A stretch of DNA of 64,000 nt from Shewanella electrodiphila (lineage in GTDB: Bacteria; Pseudomonadota; Gammaproteobacteria; Enterobacterales; Shewanellaceae). Both the position numbers and the translations under genes were made by a program. The stretch is taken from contig NZ_JAKIKU010000001.1 of NCBI RefSeq assembly GCF_023283985.1, positions 434,001 through 498,000 on the forward strand. Reading direction: 5' to 3'. Each line of letters opens with the position of its first letter. The stretch's first letter is position 1. Under the pieces are notes generated by a model. That model saw only the letters and a program-made list of their open reading frames with translations. It did no database searches and was not told where the DNA came from. Shown here in pieces: positions 26,877 to 35,191 of this stretch.

Positions 26877-27374
26877 ATGAAATCATGGTATCTGTTATAT
26901 TGTAAGCCTCGTAACGAAATACGAGCACAACAAAATTTAGCCATGCAACAGATTGAAAGCTACTTACCTATCATTCAAGAAGAGAAAACATCTCAAGGAA
27001 AAACAAAGCTAGTTGAAGTTCCGCTATTCCCTTGTTATTTATTCATTTATTTTGACCCTACAGAAGTGAGTGTTAGCCGCATTCATTCAACTCGCGGTGC
27101 TTCAAGAATAATTGGTTGTCGTGAAGATATGACTCCAATTGATGACAGGATCATACAAGGAATAAAAAATCGAGTTCAGCGGCATAAGCCTGAAATTGAT
27201 AAAGGATTGCAAAGCGGGGATAAAGTAAAGTTCACCGAAGGTCCTTTCGTTGATTTAGAAGCTATTTTCGAAGAAAAAAATGCAGAAAAACGCTGTTTTG
27301 TGTTGTTTAACATCATGGGGCAGCAAAAGAGAATAGAGACAGATGTGAAGAGTATCACTCGTTTTAGGATTTGA
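26877..27374 (+). CDS. rfaH: Transcription antiterminator RfaH
   Basis: A NusG paralogue that is recruited to RNA polymerase paused at ops sites in long surface-polysaccharide operons, suppressing termination and aiding translation. The 165-residue protein starts MKSWYLLYCKPRNEIRAQQNL and has the NGN domain to about residue 100 (LFPCYLFIYFD, RGASRIIGCRED) and a short KOW domain (SGDKVKFTEGPFVDLEAIFEE). It is RfaH rather than NusG by length and sequence, and because two ops sites follow, one just 300 bases downstream and one at 42.3 kb. Confidence 0.95.
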   Translation: MKSWYLLYCKPRNEIRAQQNLAMQQIESYLPIIQEEKTSQGKTKLVEVPLFPCYLFIYFDPTEVSVSRIHSTRGASRIIGCREDMTPIDDRIIQGIKNRVQRHKPEIDKGLQSGDKVKFTEGPFVDLEAIFEEKNAEKRCFVLFNIMGQQKRIETDVKSITRFRI

Positions 27375-27638
27375 ATCCTAATGTCCACTGAAGGATTTAG
27401 TCTATTCAGTATGTGAGACATTAGCTATAGTGATTCGAGAGTTGGCATTCGCCATTTTAATAATATTAAAGCTTAAGTTATTGTATTTTAATTAGTAAAA
27501 ACACATTTGTGCTTCTTGAATTCGACATTTGAATATGATTTAAAATTTTACTGTTCTTTTTACACAGTATAAATTTTTCATTATACCAAACTAGTTATAA
27601 TAAAAAGAGATTTAGCTCAAACAACTAACTAAACATTA

Positions 27639-27682
27639 AGCACGTTAGATACTTTAGGGACCGAATCTAAGGGCGGTAGCAT
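27639..27682 (+). promoter_or_regulatory. JUMPstart/ops element 1 (variant ops)
   Basis: The 11-base ops core reads GGCGGTAGCAT at 27672-27682, one base away from GGCGGTAGCGT. Upstream is AAGCAC...CTTTAG-N9-CTAAGG, a hairpin whose stem is shared with the second element. The site is 81 bases before the wecA-like start and about 300 bases after rfaH. The rest of the 27375-27762 leader shows no gene. Confidence 0.85.
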
Positions 27683-27762
27683 AATTATAGCTAACTCTTT
27701 ACTAAAATTTAACATGAGTATGTTGCCAAATGATTACAACTTTGAATTATGGAGAATAAATA

Positions 27763-28806
27763 ATGGATTATTTACTCCCGCTGTTAATTAGTTTTGTTCT
27801 TTCATTAATTACTATTTTTCTTACTAGACCAATTGCTATTAGAGCGGGATTAGTGGACTTACCTAACGGTGGTAGAAAACTGCACGTGGGAGAAATTCCA
27901 CTCGTGGGTGGAATTGGGATATATATTTCAATTCTTACAGCTTCAATGATTTTCTTTAGTCATAGTCAGGAATTAAATATTTACTTGGTAGCGGCTGCGA
28001 TGGTTCTTTTTGTTGGCAGTTTAGATGATCGATATGATTTAAGTGTGAAAGTACGTTTGATTGCTCAGGTTATTGTTGCTTCTTTAATGATTTTTGGTAC
28101 AGAACAACACTTTACATCTTTAGGCTATATAATTGGATTTACTAGCATTGAGTTAGGCTTTTTAGGCGCCTTGTTTACCATTGTTGCAATAATTGGTGGC
28201 ATAAATGCGGTTAACATGATGGATGGTATTGATGGTCTCGCAGGCTCTGTGAGTCTGATTGCTTTTACCAGTATTGCATTTTTACTACACAGAGCTGATA
28301 GCGAATGGGTGCTGTTGCCTATATTATTTATACCTGCACTTATTGCTTATTTAATATTTAACCTGAGCTCTCATACTTCCCTTACAAAAGTATTTATGGG
28401 TGATGCAGGTAATATGTTTATCGGTCTAACACTAGTATGGTTAATGGTCATAGGTACTAATGCTTCAGAACCGGCATTTAAACCTGTAACAGCATTATAT
28501 TTGTTAGCTATTCCTCTTATGGATATGGCAGCAATCATGTACAGAAGACTAAAAAAAGGGCTTTCTCCTTTTAAAGCCGACCGAGAGCACCTACATCATA
28601 TTTTTGAACGGGCAGGTTTCACCCGTGAACAAACATTAGTTCTGATCAGTGCAACTGGTGCTTTATTTGCTATAATTGGTTGCTGGGCCGATATAAATGA
28701 TATCCCTGAGTGGATTATGTTTGTTGGATTTATAGCTGTATTTTTTGCATATAACTTTGCACTACAAAATATTTGGAATGTTATTAAGTTTTTTAGAAAT
28801 TTCTAA
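27763..28806 (+). CDS. wecA: WecA-like undecaprenyl-phosphate GlcNAc-1-phosphate transferase
   Basis: A polyprenyl-phosphate N-acetylhexosamine-1-phosphate transferase that starts lipid-linked glycan synthesis at the inner membrane. The 347-residue protein has about 10-11 membrane segments, LVGGIGIYIS, the Asp-rich DDRYDL, NMMDGIDGLAG, KVFMGDAGNMFIG and the cytoplasmic HLHHIFERAG loop. Being first after an ops element puts it under RfaH. Its product could serve O-antigen or enterobacterial-common-antigen-like glycans rather than the capsule genes behind it. Confidence 0.92.
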   Translation: MDYLLPLLISFVLSLITIFLTRPIAIRAGLVDLPNGGRKLHVGEIPLVGGIGIYISILTASMIFFSHSQELNIYLVAAAMVLFVGSLDDRYDLSVKVRLIAQVIVASLMIFGTEQHFTSLGYIIGFTSIELGFLGALFTIVAIIGGINAVNMMDGIDGLAGSVSLIAFTSIAFLLHRADSEWVLLPILFIPALIAYLIFNLSSHTSLTKVFMGDAGNMFIGLTLVWLMVIGTNASEPAFKPVTALYLLAIPLMDMAAIMYRRLKKGLSPFKADREHLHHIFERAGFTREQTLVLISATGALFAIIGCWADINDIPEWIMFVGFIAVFFAYNFALQNIWNVIKFFRNF

Positions 28807-28880
28807 CCTAGTGGTATGATATTGCAAACGTATTTTTGCACAAAACCATGATCTATAAGTCACTAATAAAAGAACAATAT

Positions 28881-29264
28881 ATGAAAGTTACACTAATTGT
28901 ATTTTTGCTTATCACTTCGCTTGGTGCTTGCTCTTCTTCGCCTCCTAGGGTTGAAGCCTCCCGGAGTATGATTAAATACGATCAAGTTTTGGAATCAGCG
29001 AAATTGGTCCCAGAAACCCTATGGACGGCATTAGAACTTAAAGAAGAACATGAAGTTATTTCATACAATGGTAAAGCGATCTCTTTGGGTGAATTATACT
29101 TTTCTGCTTTAGGTCTACAATGTAGAAAAATTTACATTTCCAAAATAGCAAATATAAAAGCAGATAAGTTCGAAAGAATAAGTTGTAAAGCTAATACTGG
29201 TGAAGCTTGGTACCTAATGTCTAATGTAATCGATAATAATAATAAGATTGAGCTAGGCAATTGA
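28881..29264 (+). CDS. Small lipoprotein with a 17-kDa-antigen-like C-terminal pattern
   Basis: A 127-residue predicted lipoprotein: MKVTLIVFLLITSLGAC with a lipobox Cys at residue 17. The C-terminal half has the pattern SALGLQCRKI...ISCKANTGEAWYL, which resembles the small-protein pattern (S/A)LGxxCR...CR..xGxW seen in 17 kDa surface-antigen and DVU3141-like families; this is a weak resemblance. The frame is open to 28836, but the ATG at 28881 gives the lipoprotein signal. It lies between wecA and the kpsD-like gene, 4 bases before the latter, so it may belong to the export complex. Confidence 0.7.
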   Translation: MKVTLIVFLLITSLGACSSSPPRVEASRSMIKYDQVLESAKLVPETLWTALELKEEHEVISYNGKAISLGELYFSALGLQCRKIYISKIANIKADKFERISCKANTGEAWYLMSNVIDNNNKIELGN

Positions 29265-29268
29265 AAAT

Positions 29269-31005
29269 ATGAATAAATTTAACAATCTACCAAAAGCTTT
29301 AGTTTTACTTTTTGTGTTTATGTCAACCAATGTTCTCGCTGCAGACCCCGTCCTGAGTAATGAGTTTATATCATCTGAAACTGCTAATACCTTCGAATCA
29401 CTTCAATCGCAATCTGATGCAAGTAATGAGAACCAACTCGGAAGTTATCAACAGAACTCTCGACAAGGTAGGCTATTACCTGGCGAAAATGATATATCGA
29501 CATTGTTACCTGTAAGTGAAGATGGTTTACCGCCTCCTTTCGGTTCAAATATTTTTGCCGGTGGGTTTGAAACAGAAAGACTTGATGGCTTAAATGAAGA
29601 TTACTTAATCGCCGCAGGTGACAAAGTGTCAATTAAGCTTTGGGGAGCAGTATCTATATCCGAAGTGTTAACTGTTGATTCACAAGGGAATATATTCATC
29701 ACAAATATAGGGCCTGTGACAGTAAAAGATGTTAAAGCGAGTAATTTGAATCAAGTCGTGACTCAAAAAATTAGAGCAACCTACAAAGACTCAGTTCAAA
29801 TCTATGTCAATCTGTTAACTTCTACACCAGTTAGTGTATTTATTACCGGAAATATAGTTAGGCCAGGTCAATATGCTGGCCTAGCGTCAGATAGCCTGCT
29901 TTATTTTTTAAAGCGTGCAGGTGGCATTGACCCAGAGCGTGGAAGTTATCGTGATGTCAAAGTATTAAGAAATAATAAACTCATTCATCAGATTGATCTA
30001 TATGACTTTATGGTTCGAGGTTTTTTACCTACCTTCAATTTCAAAGATAAAGATGTGATTTTGGTTTCAAAGCAAAGAGCATCAGTTGTTGTAGCTGGTA
30101 GTGTAAGGTATCCATTTCGATTTGAATTAAAAGAAAGTTCAGCAATCGGAAATGAAGTCATAAATTATGCTAGACCTTTAGCTAAAGTGAGCCATGTCGG
30201 TGTGATAGGTGACAGAGCAACAGGACCATTTTCAAGATATATGTCATTTTCTGAATTTGAAGGTTTTATTTTAAGTGATGGCGATAAATTGTTTTTTAAC
30301 GATGATTTAAGGGCACAAGTCATCGATATACAAGTATCGGGTAGTTACTTAGGGCCTTCGTATTTTGCAGTAAAAAAGAACACTAGATTGCATGATTTAT
30401 TGGCAAATATTCCAATTGAACAGTATCAAACAAACTTTTCCAATGTATATATTCAAAGAAAAAGTGTGGCATTAAAACAAAAGGAAATGATTGACGACTC
30501 ACTCAATAGGCTAGAAAGAAGTATATTTACTGCTCCAGCATCATCAGATGGTGAAGCTAGAATCAGAGCCGAAGAAGCAAGAATGGTATTGGAATTTACT
30601 AAACGGGCAAGGCTAGTTCAACCCCTAGGGAAAGTCATCGTATCCGATTCCGATAAAGTTGCGAATGTATTATTAGAAACTGGTGATGTCGTATTTATAC
30701 CTCCTAAAACTGATTTAATACACATTGGTGGCGAAGTTCTCATGCCTCAAGCGGTTGTTTTTAATAATGAAGCATTAATTACAGATTATATAGCGTGGGC
30801 TGGTGGGTTTTCAGAAAGAGCTGATCACGAACAAATAATGGTCATACGCCAAAATGGCATGGTAAAAATGAATGCAACGGGTAATTTAATGGCTGGAGAT
30901 CAAATCCTTGTATTGCCAAAAGTCGATGCGAAAATAATGCAATCTGTAAAAGATGTAACCCAAATTATTTATCAAATTGCAGTTGCTGCAAACGCAATTA
31001 ATTAA
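29269..31005 (+). CDS. kpsD: KpsD-like capsule export OPX protein
   Basis: Outer-membrane/periplasmic polysaccharide export protein. The 578-residue protein has a signal peptide (cleavage near VLA-AD, residue 25), then the poly_export domain (YLIAAGDKVSIKLWGAVSISEVLTVDSQGNIFITNIGPVTV) and two or more SLBB domains (VFITGNIVRPGQYAGL, GGEVLMPQAVVFN). The length and lack of a lipobox fit KpsD rather than Wza. The kpsM- and kpsE-like genes follow, giving the usual group 2 export set. Confidence 0.9.
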   Translation: MNKFNNLPKALVLLFVFMSTNVLAADPVLSNEFISSETANTFESLQSQSDASNENQLGSYQQNSRQGRLLPGENDISTLLPVSEDGLPPPFGSNIFAGGFETERLDGLNEDYLIAAGDKVSIKLWGAVSISEVLTVDSQGNIFITNIGPVTVKDVKASNLNQVVTQKIRATYKDSVQIYVNLLTSTPVSVFITGNIVRPGQYAGLASDSLLYFLKRAGGIDPERGSYRDVKVLRNNKLIHQIDLYDFMVRGFLPTFNFKDKDVILVSKQRASVVVAGSVRYPFRFELKESSAIGNEVINYARPLAKVSHVGVIGDRATGPFSRYMSFSEFEGFILSDGDKLFFNDDLRAQVIDIQVSGSYLGPSYFAVKKNTRLHDLLANIPIEQYQTNFSNVYIQRKSVALKQKEMIDDSLNRLERSIFTAPASSDGEARIRAEEARMVLEFTKRARLVQPLGKVIVSDSDKVANVLLETGDVVFIPPKTDLIHIGGEVLMPQAVVFNNEALITDYIAWAGGFSERADHEQIMVIRQNGMVKMNATGNLMAGDQILVLPKVDAKIMQSVKDVTQIIYQIAVAANAIN

Positions 31006-31048
31006 TCTGACAATGATTAGTTTTAATATAGCTTTTTCTGAGTAGCTT

Positions 31049-31834
31049 ATGGCATTTGTAAAGCACAGAACTATTCTACAAATTTGGTTGGATGTCATAT
31101 TTGCTATTTTTGTAAGAGAAATAAAGAGTAAATTTAGTGATAAATTGGGGATTAGTTGGGCTGTAGCTCAACCGGTATCTTTTATTTTTGTATTATCTTA
31201 TATGCGAAGTTCTATAGAAGGTGGCGAAACACACTCAATACCTACATTTGTGTTTATGGTTTATGGCATGATTTGTATCCAACTATTCCTAACTACATTG
31301 ACATCTACGTCAGGAAGTATTAAAAAAAATAAACAACTGTTTTCATTTAGGCAAGTACAACCTATTGCTTCTGTCATTGCAGTCGCTTTATTTGAACTAG
31401 TTAACAAAGTAGTGGTAATCAGTGTTCTGGCATTGATCATGTATTTTATAAAGATTGAAATAAGCATTTATGATCCATTACGTATCTTGATTTACCTGAT
31501 ATCGATATGGTTAATTGCCCTCAGTACCGGCATGTTGTTTGCATTAGCTAGAGCCTTCATTCCTGAAGTCGATAAGGTGAGGACAATGCTTCAACGTCCA
31601 TTATTTTTTATTTCGGGAGTTTTTTTTAGCTTACAAGATTTGCCTGAAAATATATGGATATACCTTCAATGGAACCCTGTACTACATGCTATTGAACTGT
31701 CGAGATTAGCTGCCTACCCTATTTATGGGGCTGTTGGTGTGAGTGAGTTATATTTGTTTCTTTTTACTCTTACAATTACATTCTTTTCACTCTGTTGTTA
31801 CACACTGTCATGGAAGCAAGCGATAAGTCGTTAA
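31049..31834 (+). CDS. kpsM: KpsM-like capsule ABC transporter permease
   Basis: A 261-residue ABC-2 type permease with about six membrane segments. Its opening VFAIFVREIKSKFSDKLGISWAVAQP matches KpsM/BexB/CtrC proteins that pair with KpsT to move lipid-linked capsule polymer across the inner membrane. The C-terminal segment AIELSRLAAYPIYG is also typical. The partner ATPase lies 9.3 kb downstream (41179-41829) instead of adjacent. Confidence 0.93.
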   Translation: MAFVKHRTILQIWLDVIFAIFVREIKSKFSDKLGISWAVAQPVSFIFVLSYMRSSIEGGETHSIPTFVFMVYGMICIQLFLTTLTSTSGSIKKNKQLFSFRQVQPIASVIAVALFELVNKVVVISVLALIMYFIKIEISIYDPLRILIYLISIWLIALSTGMLFALARAFIPEVDKVRTMLQRPLFFISGVFFSLQDLPENIWIYLQWNPVLHAIELSRLAAYPIYGAVGVSELYLFLFTLTITFFSLCCYTLSWKQAISR

Positions 31835-31875
31835 TGGTAACTATTATGTTTACAAACTTAAAAGAGATTTACTAA

Positions 31876-33102
31876 GTGAATAAAGCGGACGAAAAGATAG
31901 GGGAGGTACCTGTAAAAGATGAGCTACAGGCTAAGCCGTCTTCGAGCAGTGTTACTGATAAACTAAAACAGCTGAAACTCAAAATACAGGGCAGTCCTTA
32001 CCTCAAACACTTCGTCACACCGTTTGGTTTATGTGTTTTGCTTCCTATCCTGTTATTCTCATTTTATCAAATTGTTTGGGCTAGTCCCAGGTTTGAAAGT
32101 AGATTTCAAATGATTGTGCAACAACCTGATGGTATGTCAACATTAGACCCCAGTATGGCACTGTTAACAGGCTTTGGAGGCGCAGCAACAAATACAGATA
32201 CACAAATAGTGCAGAAGTACATATTCTCCAATGATATGCTTGAGTACTTAAATGACAATATTTCATTAAGAGAACATTTTGAAAGCAGCCAAGCAGATAT
32301 ATTTAGTCGGCTGTATTCTTGGCAATCTAAAGAAGCATTTAGCCAGTTTTATAACTCAATGGTTGATGTTGTTATTGACGAAAAATCATCAGTTATTACA
32401 GTAAGAGTGCAAGGCTTTAGTTCGGATTATTCAACATTATTAGCAACCCAAATAGGCGAGAAGGCCGAATGGTATATCAATGATATAAGCCATCAACTAG
32501 CCAACGCGCAACTTGAATTTGTAAAACAAGAGCATTTAACAGTAGAGGGTAGATTGGTAAATGCACAAAAATCTTTGCTTGCATTTCAGCAGAGGTATAA
32601 TTTATTAAATCCTGAAGAAGAGGGTAAAGCGTTAGCTCAAATAGCTTATGGAATAGAAGCTCAAATAGCAGCTAAAAAAACGGAATTGACAACACTTAGG
32701 GCCGTTATGAGTGATGAAGCTCCCCAAGTCGTTAATGTCGAAAACCAAATTAAAGCATATCAAGAGCAGCTTCAGTTTGAGAAAACAAGATTAACTCAGC
32801 AAAATGAAGCTTCCAAAGAATCAGACCTATCAATAAGTCAGGTCTTAGCTAAGTTTTCAGATTTAAAACTTGAACTAGAACTTGCGATTAAAAGTTTTGC
32901 TTCTTCAATAATCTCTATGGAAAAATCTAGAGTAGAAGCCTATAGGCAGTTAAAATTTCTGATTCTTGTTGAGCAGCCAACTAAGCCTGAAGATAACCTT
33001 TACCCAAAGGTTATTTATAATATAGCGCTTTTAAGTGTTGTATTATTTTTGATTTTTGGAATATTCAAAATAGTAGTTTCTACATTCAATGAGTTAAAAT
33101 AA
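31876..33102 (+). CDS. kpsE: KpsE-like capsule export inner-membrane protein
   Basis: A 408-residue polysaccharide co-polymerase-type protein. It has a membrane segment near residues 47-67 (LCVLLPILLFSFYQIVWASP), a long periplasmic coiled-coil region (residues 200-340) and a second membrane segment at the C-terminus (VIYNIALLSVVLFLIFGIFKIVV). This matches KpsE/BexC/CtrB, which link the ABC transporter to the OPX protein. The start is a GTG at 31876 preceded by AAAGAGA. Confidence 0.9.
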   Translation: MNKADEKIGEVPVKDELQAKPSSSSVTDKLKQLKLKIQGSPYLKHFVTPFGLCVLLPILLFSFYQIVWASPRFESRFQMIVQQPDGMSTLDPSMALLTGFGGAATNTDTQIVQKYIFSNDMLEYLNDNISLREHFESSQADIFSRLYSWQSKEAFSQFYNSMVDVVIDEKSSVITVRVQGFSSDYSTLLATQIGEKAEWYINDISHQLANAQLEFVKQEHLTVEGRLVNAQKSLLAFQQRYNLLNPEEEGKALAQIAYGIEAQIAAKKTELTTLRAVMSDEAPQVVNVENQIKAYQEQLQFEKTRLTQQNEASKESDLSISQVLAKFSDLKLELELAIKSFASSIISMEKSRVEAYRQLKFLILVEQPTKPEDNLYPKVIYNIALLSVVLFLIFGIFKIVVSTFNELK

Positions 33103-33716
33103 ATTATTAATTGTACCTATTGTTTTACAGGTTATTATTTATAAGAGTTTTTATCCATGCATAATGAATTTTTAGCTATAAAGTGATCTTGATATAAGTT
33201 GAGAACAGATTTTGATATGATGTGTTTTTCGACAATATAGAATTGCCTAAAATATTTTTTAAATAGAAGGTTTTAATTTGACGTTAATAAATAAATATTA
33301 AATTTAATAATAACCTGCCAATCTGAGTTTGTCTTAAAAAGGCTTTTCATCTGGCACTGGGAATTTAGTTAATTGGCATCGTTAAGTTTATTTGAAAACT
33401 CAAGATATGAATTAGTTTGTTCTTTTAAGAGTGTTTTTGCAATGTAATTTTTTGCGGGTGTAATAAAATGTTTTGTTCTACTCTTCAAAATTTATGTTTT
33501 TAGAAAATTGCTCTCCTTTGGTTTTGTATTTTAATGGTTTAACCTCCCTTGTGTTAATAAGATAAATAGTTTAAATGTTAGCGCTAATTATCCTATAAGT
33601 TATATGGAGATTTAGTCCTCTATATGAAATGTCGGTGTGTTGATTGGTGTGAGAAGTTTATGTATAATATTAATTGTTTATATAAATGTTTATCAAATGA
33701 GAAATTGGAGTTTTAA
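33103..33716. other. AT-rich gap between the export and polymer-synthesis genes
   Basis: A 614-base AT-rich stretch without a convincing gene. On the minus strand a 40-codon open stretch (33372-33491, stop at 33369) without a start reads ...RTKHFITPAKNYIAKTLL..., which looks more protein-like than its surroundings and may be a relic. A TTAGCGCTAA palindrome is at 33578-33587. A promoter for the downstream capsule genes could lie here; none is obvious. Confidence 0.4.
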
Positions 33717-34412
33717 ATGACTACATTGTTACTTTTAAATGGTGGTGTTGGAACCAGAGCTAAAGCTGGGATGCCTAAACAACTTGTTAGAGTTAACGGT
33801 ATTCCACTATTTATTTATACATTAAGAGTCGCTGATGAATTAAATGAAATTAACAAGGTTGTCATCAACTCGCCAAAAGGTTGGGAAGAACAGATACAAA
33901 CATTGATTTCTGATTATGCAATAAAAACTAATATTGAATTTGTTGATGCTGGTGAAACGCGCCAAGAATCCGTTTATAAAATGTTAAGCTTGGTCAAGAG
34001 CGAAAGTGTTATTATTCATGAATCAGCAAGACCATTGGTTGATAAAAATGATTTCAAGAAATTAATTGCCTCTAAAAGCCTTAATGTTTCTACTGTACTT
34101 AATATACCTTTTACTGTTTTGAAAAAAGATTGTCAATCTTCATTGCTAACAGAAAATTTAAATAGAGATGAATTGGTTAACATTCAGTTGCCACAGAAGT
34201 TTGATACTAACATACTTAAGTTAGTTCATAATAAATATAATGCTTCAAAGCAAAGTTTTACTGAAGATGCCTCAATGCTAATTGCTGAAGGCGAAGTAGT
34301 CGATACTTTATATGGACAAGACAAAAACTTTAAGGTTACAACCCCACAAGATATTCATCTGGCAGAATATATACTCAGTAAAATTAATGATGAAAGTTAT
34401 TCAGAACAATAG
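33717..34412 (+). CDS. TarI/Bcs1-type polyol-phosphate cytidylyltransferase
   Basis: A 231-residue IspD/TarI-fold nucleotidyltransferase. The CTP-binding loop is LLLNGGVGTRAKAGMPKQ (residues 5-22). VIIHESARPLVD and NIQLPQKFD correspond to the HDxxRP and xQTPQ blocks, and TPQDIHLAEYIL closes the domain. In the capsule context the best fit is CTP:D-ribitol-5-phosphate cytidylyltransferase making CDP-ribitol, as in TarI or the N-terminal part of Haemophilus Bcs1/Acs1. IspD itself is less likely because of the neighbours. An SDR gene follows after 71 bases. Confidence 0.8.
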   Translation: MTTLLLLNGGVGTRAKAGMPKQLVRVNGIPLFIYTLRVADELNEINKVVINSPKGWEEQIQTLISDYAIKTNIEFVDAGETRQESVYKMLSLVKSESVIIHESARPLVDKNDFKKLIASKSLNVSTVLNIPFTVLKKDCQSSLLTENLNRDELVNIQLPQKFDTNILKLVHNKYNASKQSFTEDASMLIAEGEVVDTLYGQDKNFKVTTPQDIHLAEYILSKINDESYSEQ

Positions 34413-34483
34413 TGGATAAACTTTTAAAATAATAATGTGGGTTAATAGATTCAGTCTAATATTCAGATACAGTGTAGGTTAAA

Positions 34484-35191
34484 ATGAATAATATAAATAA
34501 TAATGTTGCAATGGTAACAGGAGCTTCGAAGGGTATTGGAGCTGCAGTGTCTTATATGTTGGCGGAAGAAAATATATCGGAGTTGATTTTAGTTGCTAGA
34601 GCATCTCAAGAATTTAATGATTTAAAAACTGAACTCAAAAAGAATACCAAAATTTCTGTTCATTGTTATGAAGTTGACTTATTGCAACAAAATGAAGTTA
34701 ATGATTTTATTGCGAATGTAATATCATCGTTCAAAAACGTTGACATACTAATTAACAATGCAGGTTTGACGATTCCTAAAACTATTTTCGAATCATCATT
34801 GGAAGAGCTAATGTCTACAATGCAAGTTAATTTATATACGCCTTTTCAGCTTATTCAATCATTGCTTAAAAGTGGTAATAAATTCCAACATATTGTTAAT
34901 ATTGCTTCTACTGCTGGTATAAAGGGAAGAGCTGGATGGTCTACCTATAGTAGCTCCAAAGCTGCTTTAACTGCTTTCAGCGAGTCTTTACGCGAAGAGT
35001 TATTACCCTTGGGTACAAGAGTCAGTTGTATTTCACCAGGTCGTTGTGCAACAAGTTTAAGACGAGTTTTGGCACCGAATGAAGACCAAAGCACTATCAT
35101 GCAGCCTGAAGATGTTGCTAACGTGATTAAATTATTATTGAGTGATGTTGGACATTTTATCGATAGTGAAAATATGGTTGTAAGATTATAA
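34484..35191 (+). CDS. SDR-family reductase, probable ribulose-5-phosphate reductase
   Basis: A 235-residue short-chain dehydrogenase/reductase with the cofactor loop VTGASKGIGAAVSYML (residues 10-25), NNAGLTIPK, a catalytic Ser (NIASTAGIKG) and YxxxK as YSSSKAAL. In Haemophilus type a/b capsules the reductase domain that supplies ribitol 5-phosphate is an SDR fused to the cytidylyltransferase (Acs1/Bcs1). Here the two would be separate adjacent genes. The substrate is inferred from context. Its stop overlaps the next start by one base. Confidence 0.78.
   Translation: MNNINNNVAMVTGASKGIGAAVSYMLAEENISELILVARASQEFNDLKTELKKNTKISVHCYEVDLLQQNEVNDFIANVISSFKNVDILINNAGLTIPKTIFESSLEELMSTMQVNLYTPFQLIQSLLKSGNKFQHIVNIASTAGIKGRAGWSTYSSSKAALTAFSESLREELLPLGTRVSCISPGRCATSLRRVLAPNEDQSTIMQPEDVANVIKLLLSDVGHFIDSENMVVRL

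Noticed and set aside
26877-27374. Calling this gene nusG
   Set aside because: The length, sequence details and two nearby ops sites fit RfaH. NusG is normally next to secE and ribosomal protein genes.
33578-33587. TTAGCGCTAA as a second LacI-type operator
   Set aside because: It is only a 10-base palindrome, it differs from the one at 2780, and it is not next to a sugar-use gene. A chance match is likely in AT-rich sequence.
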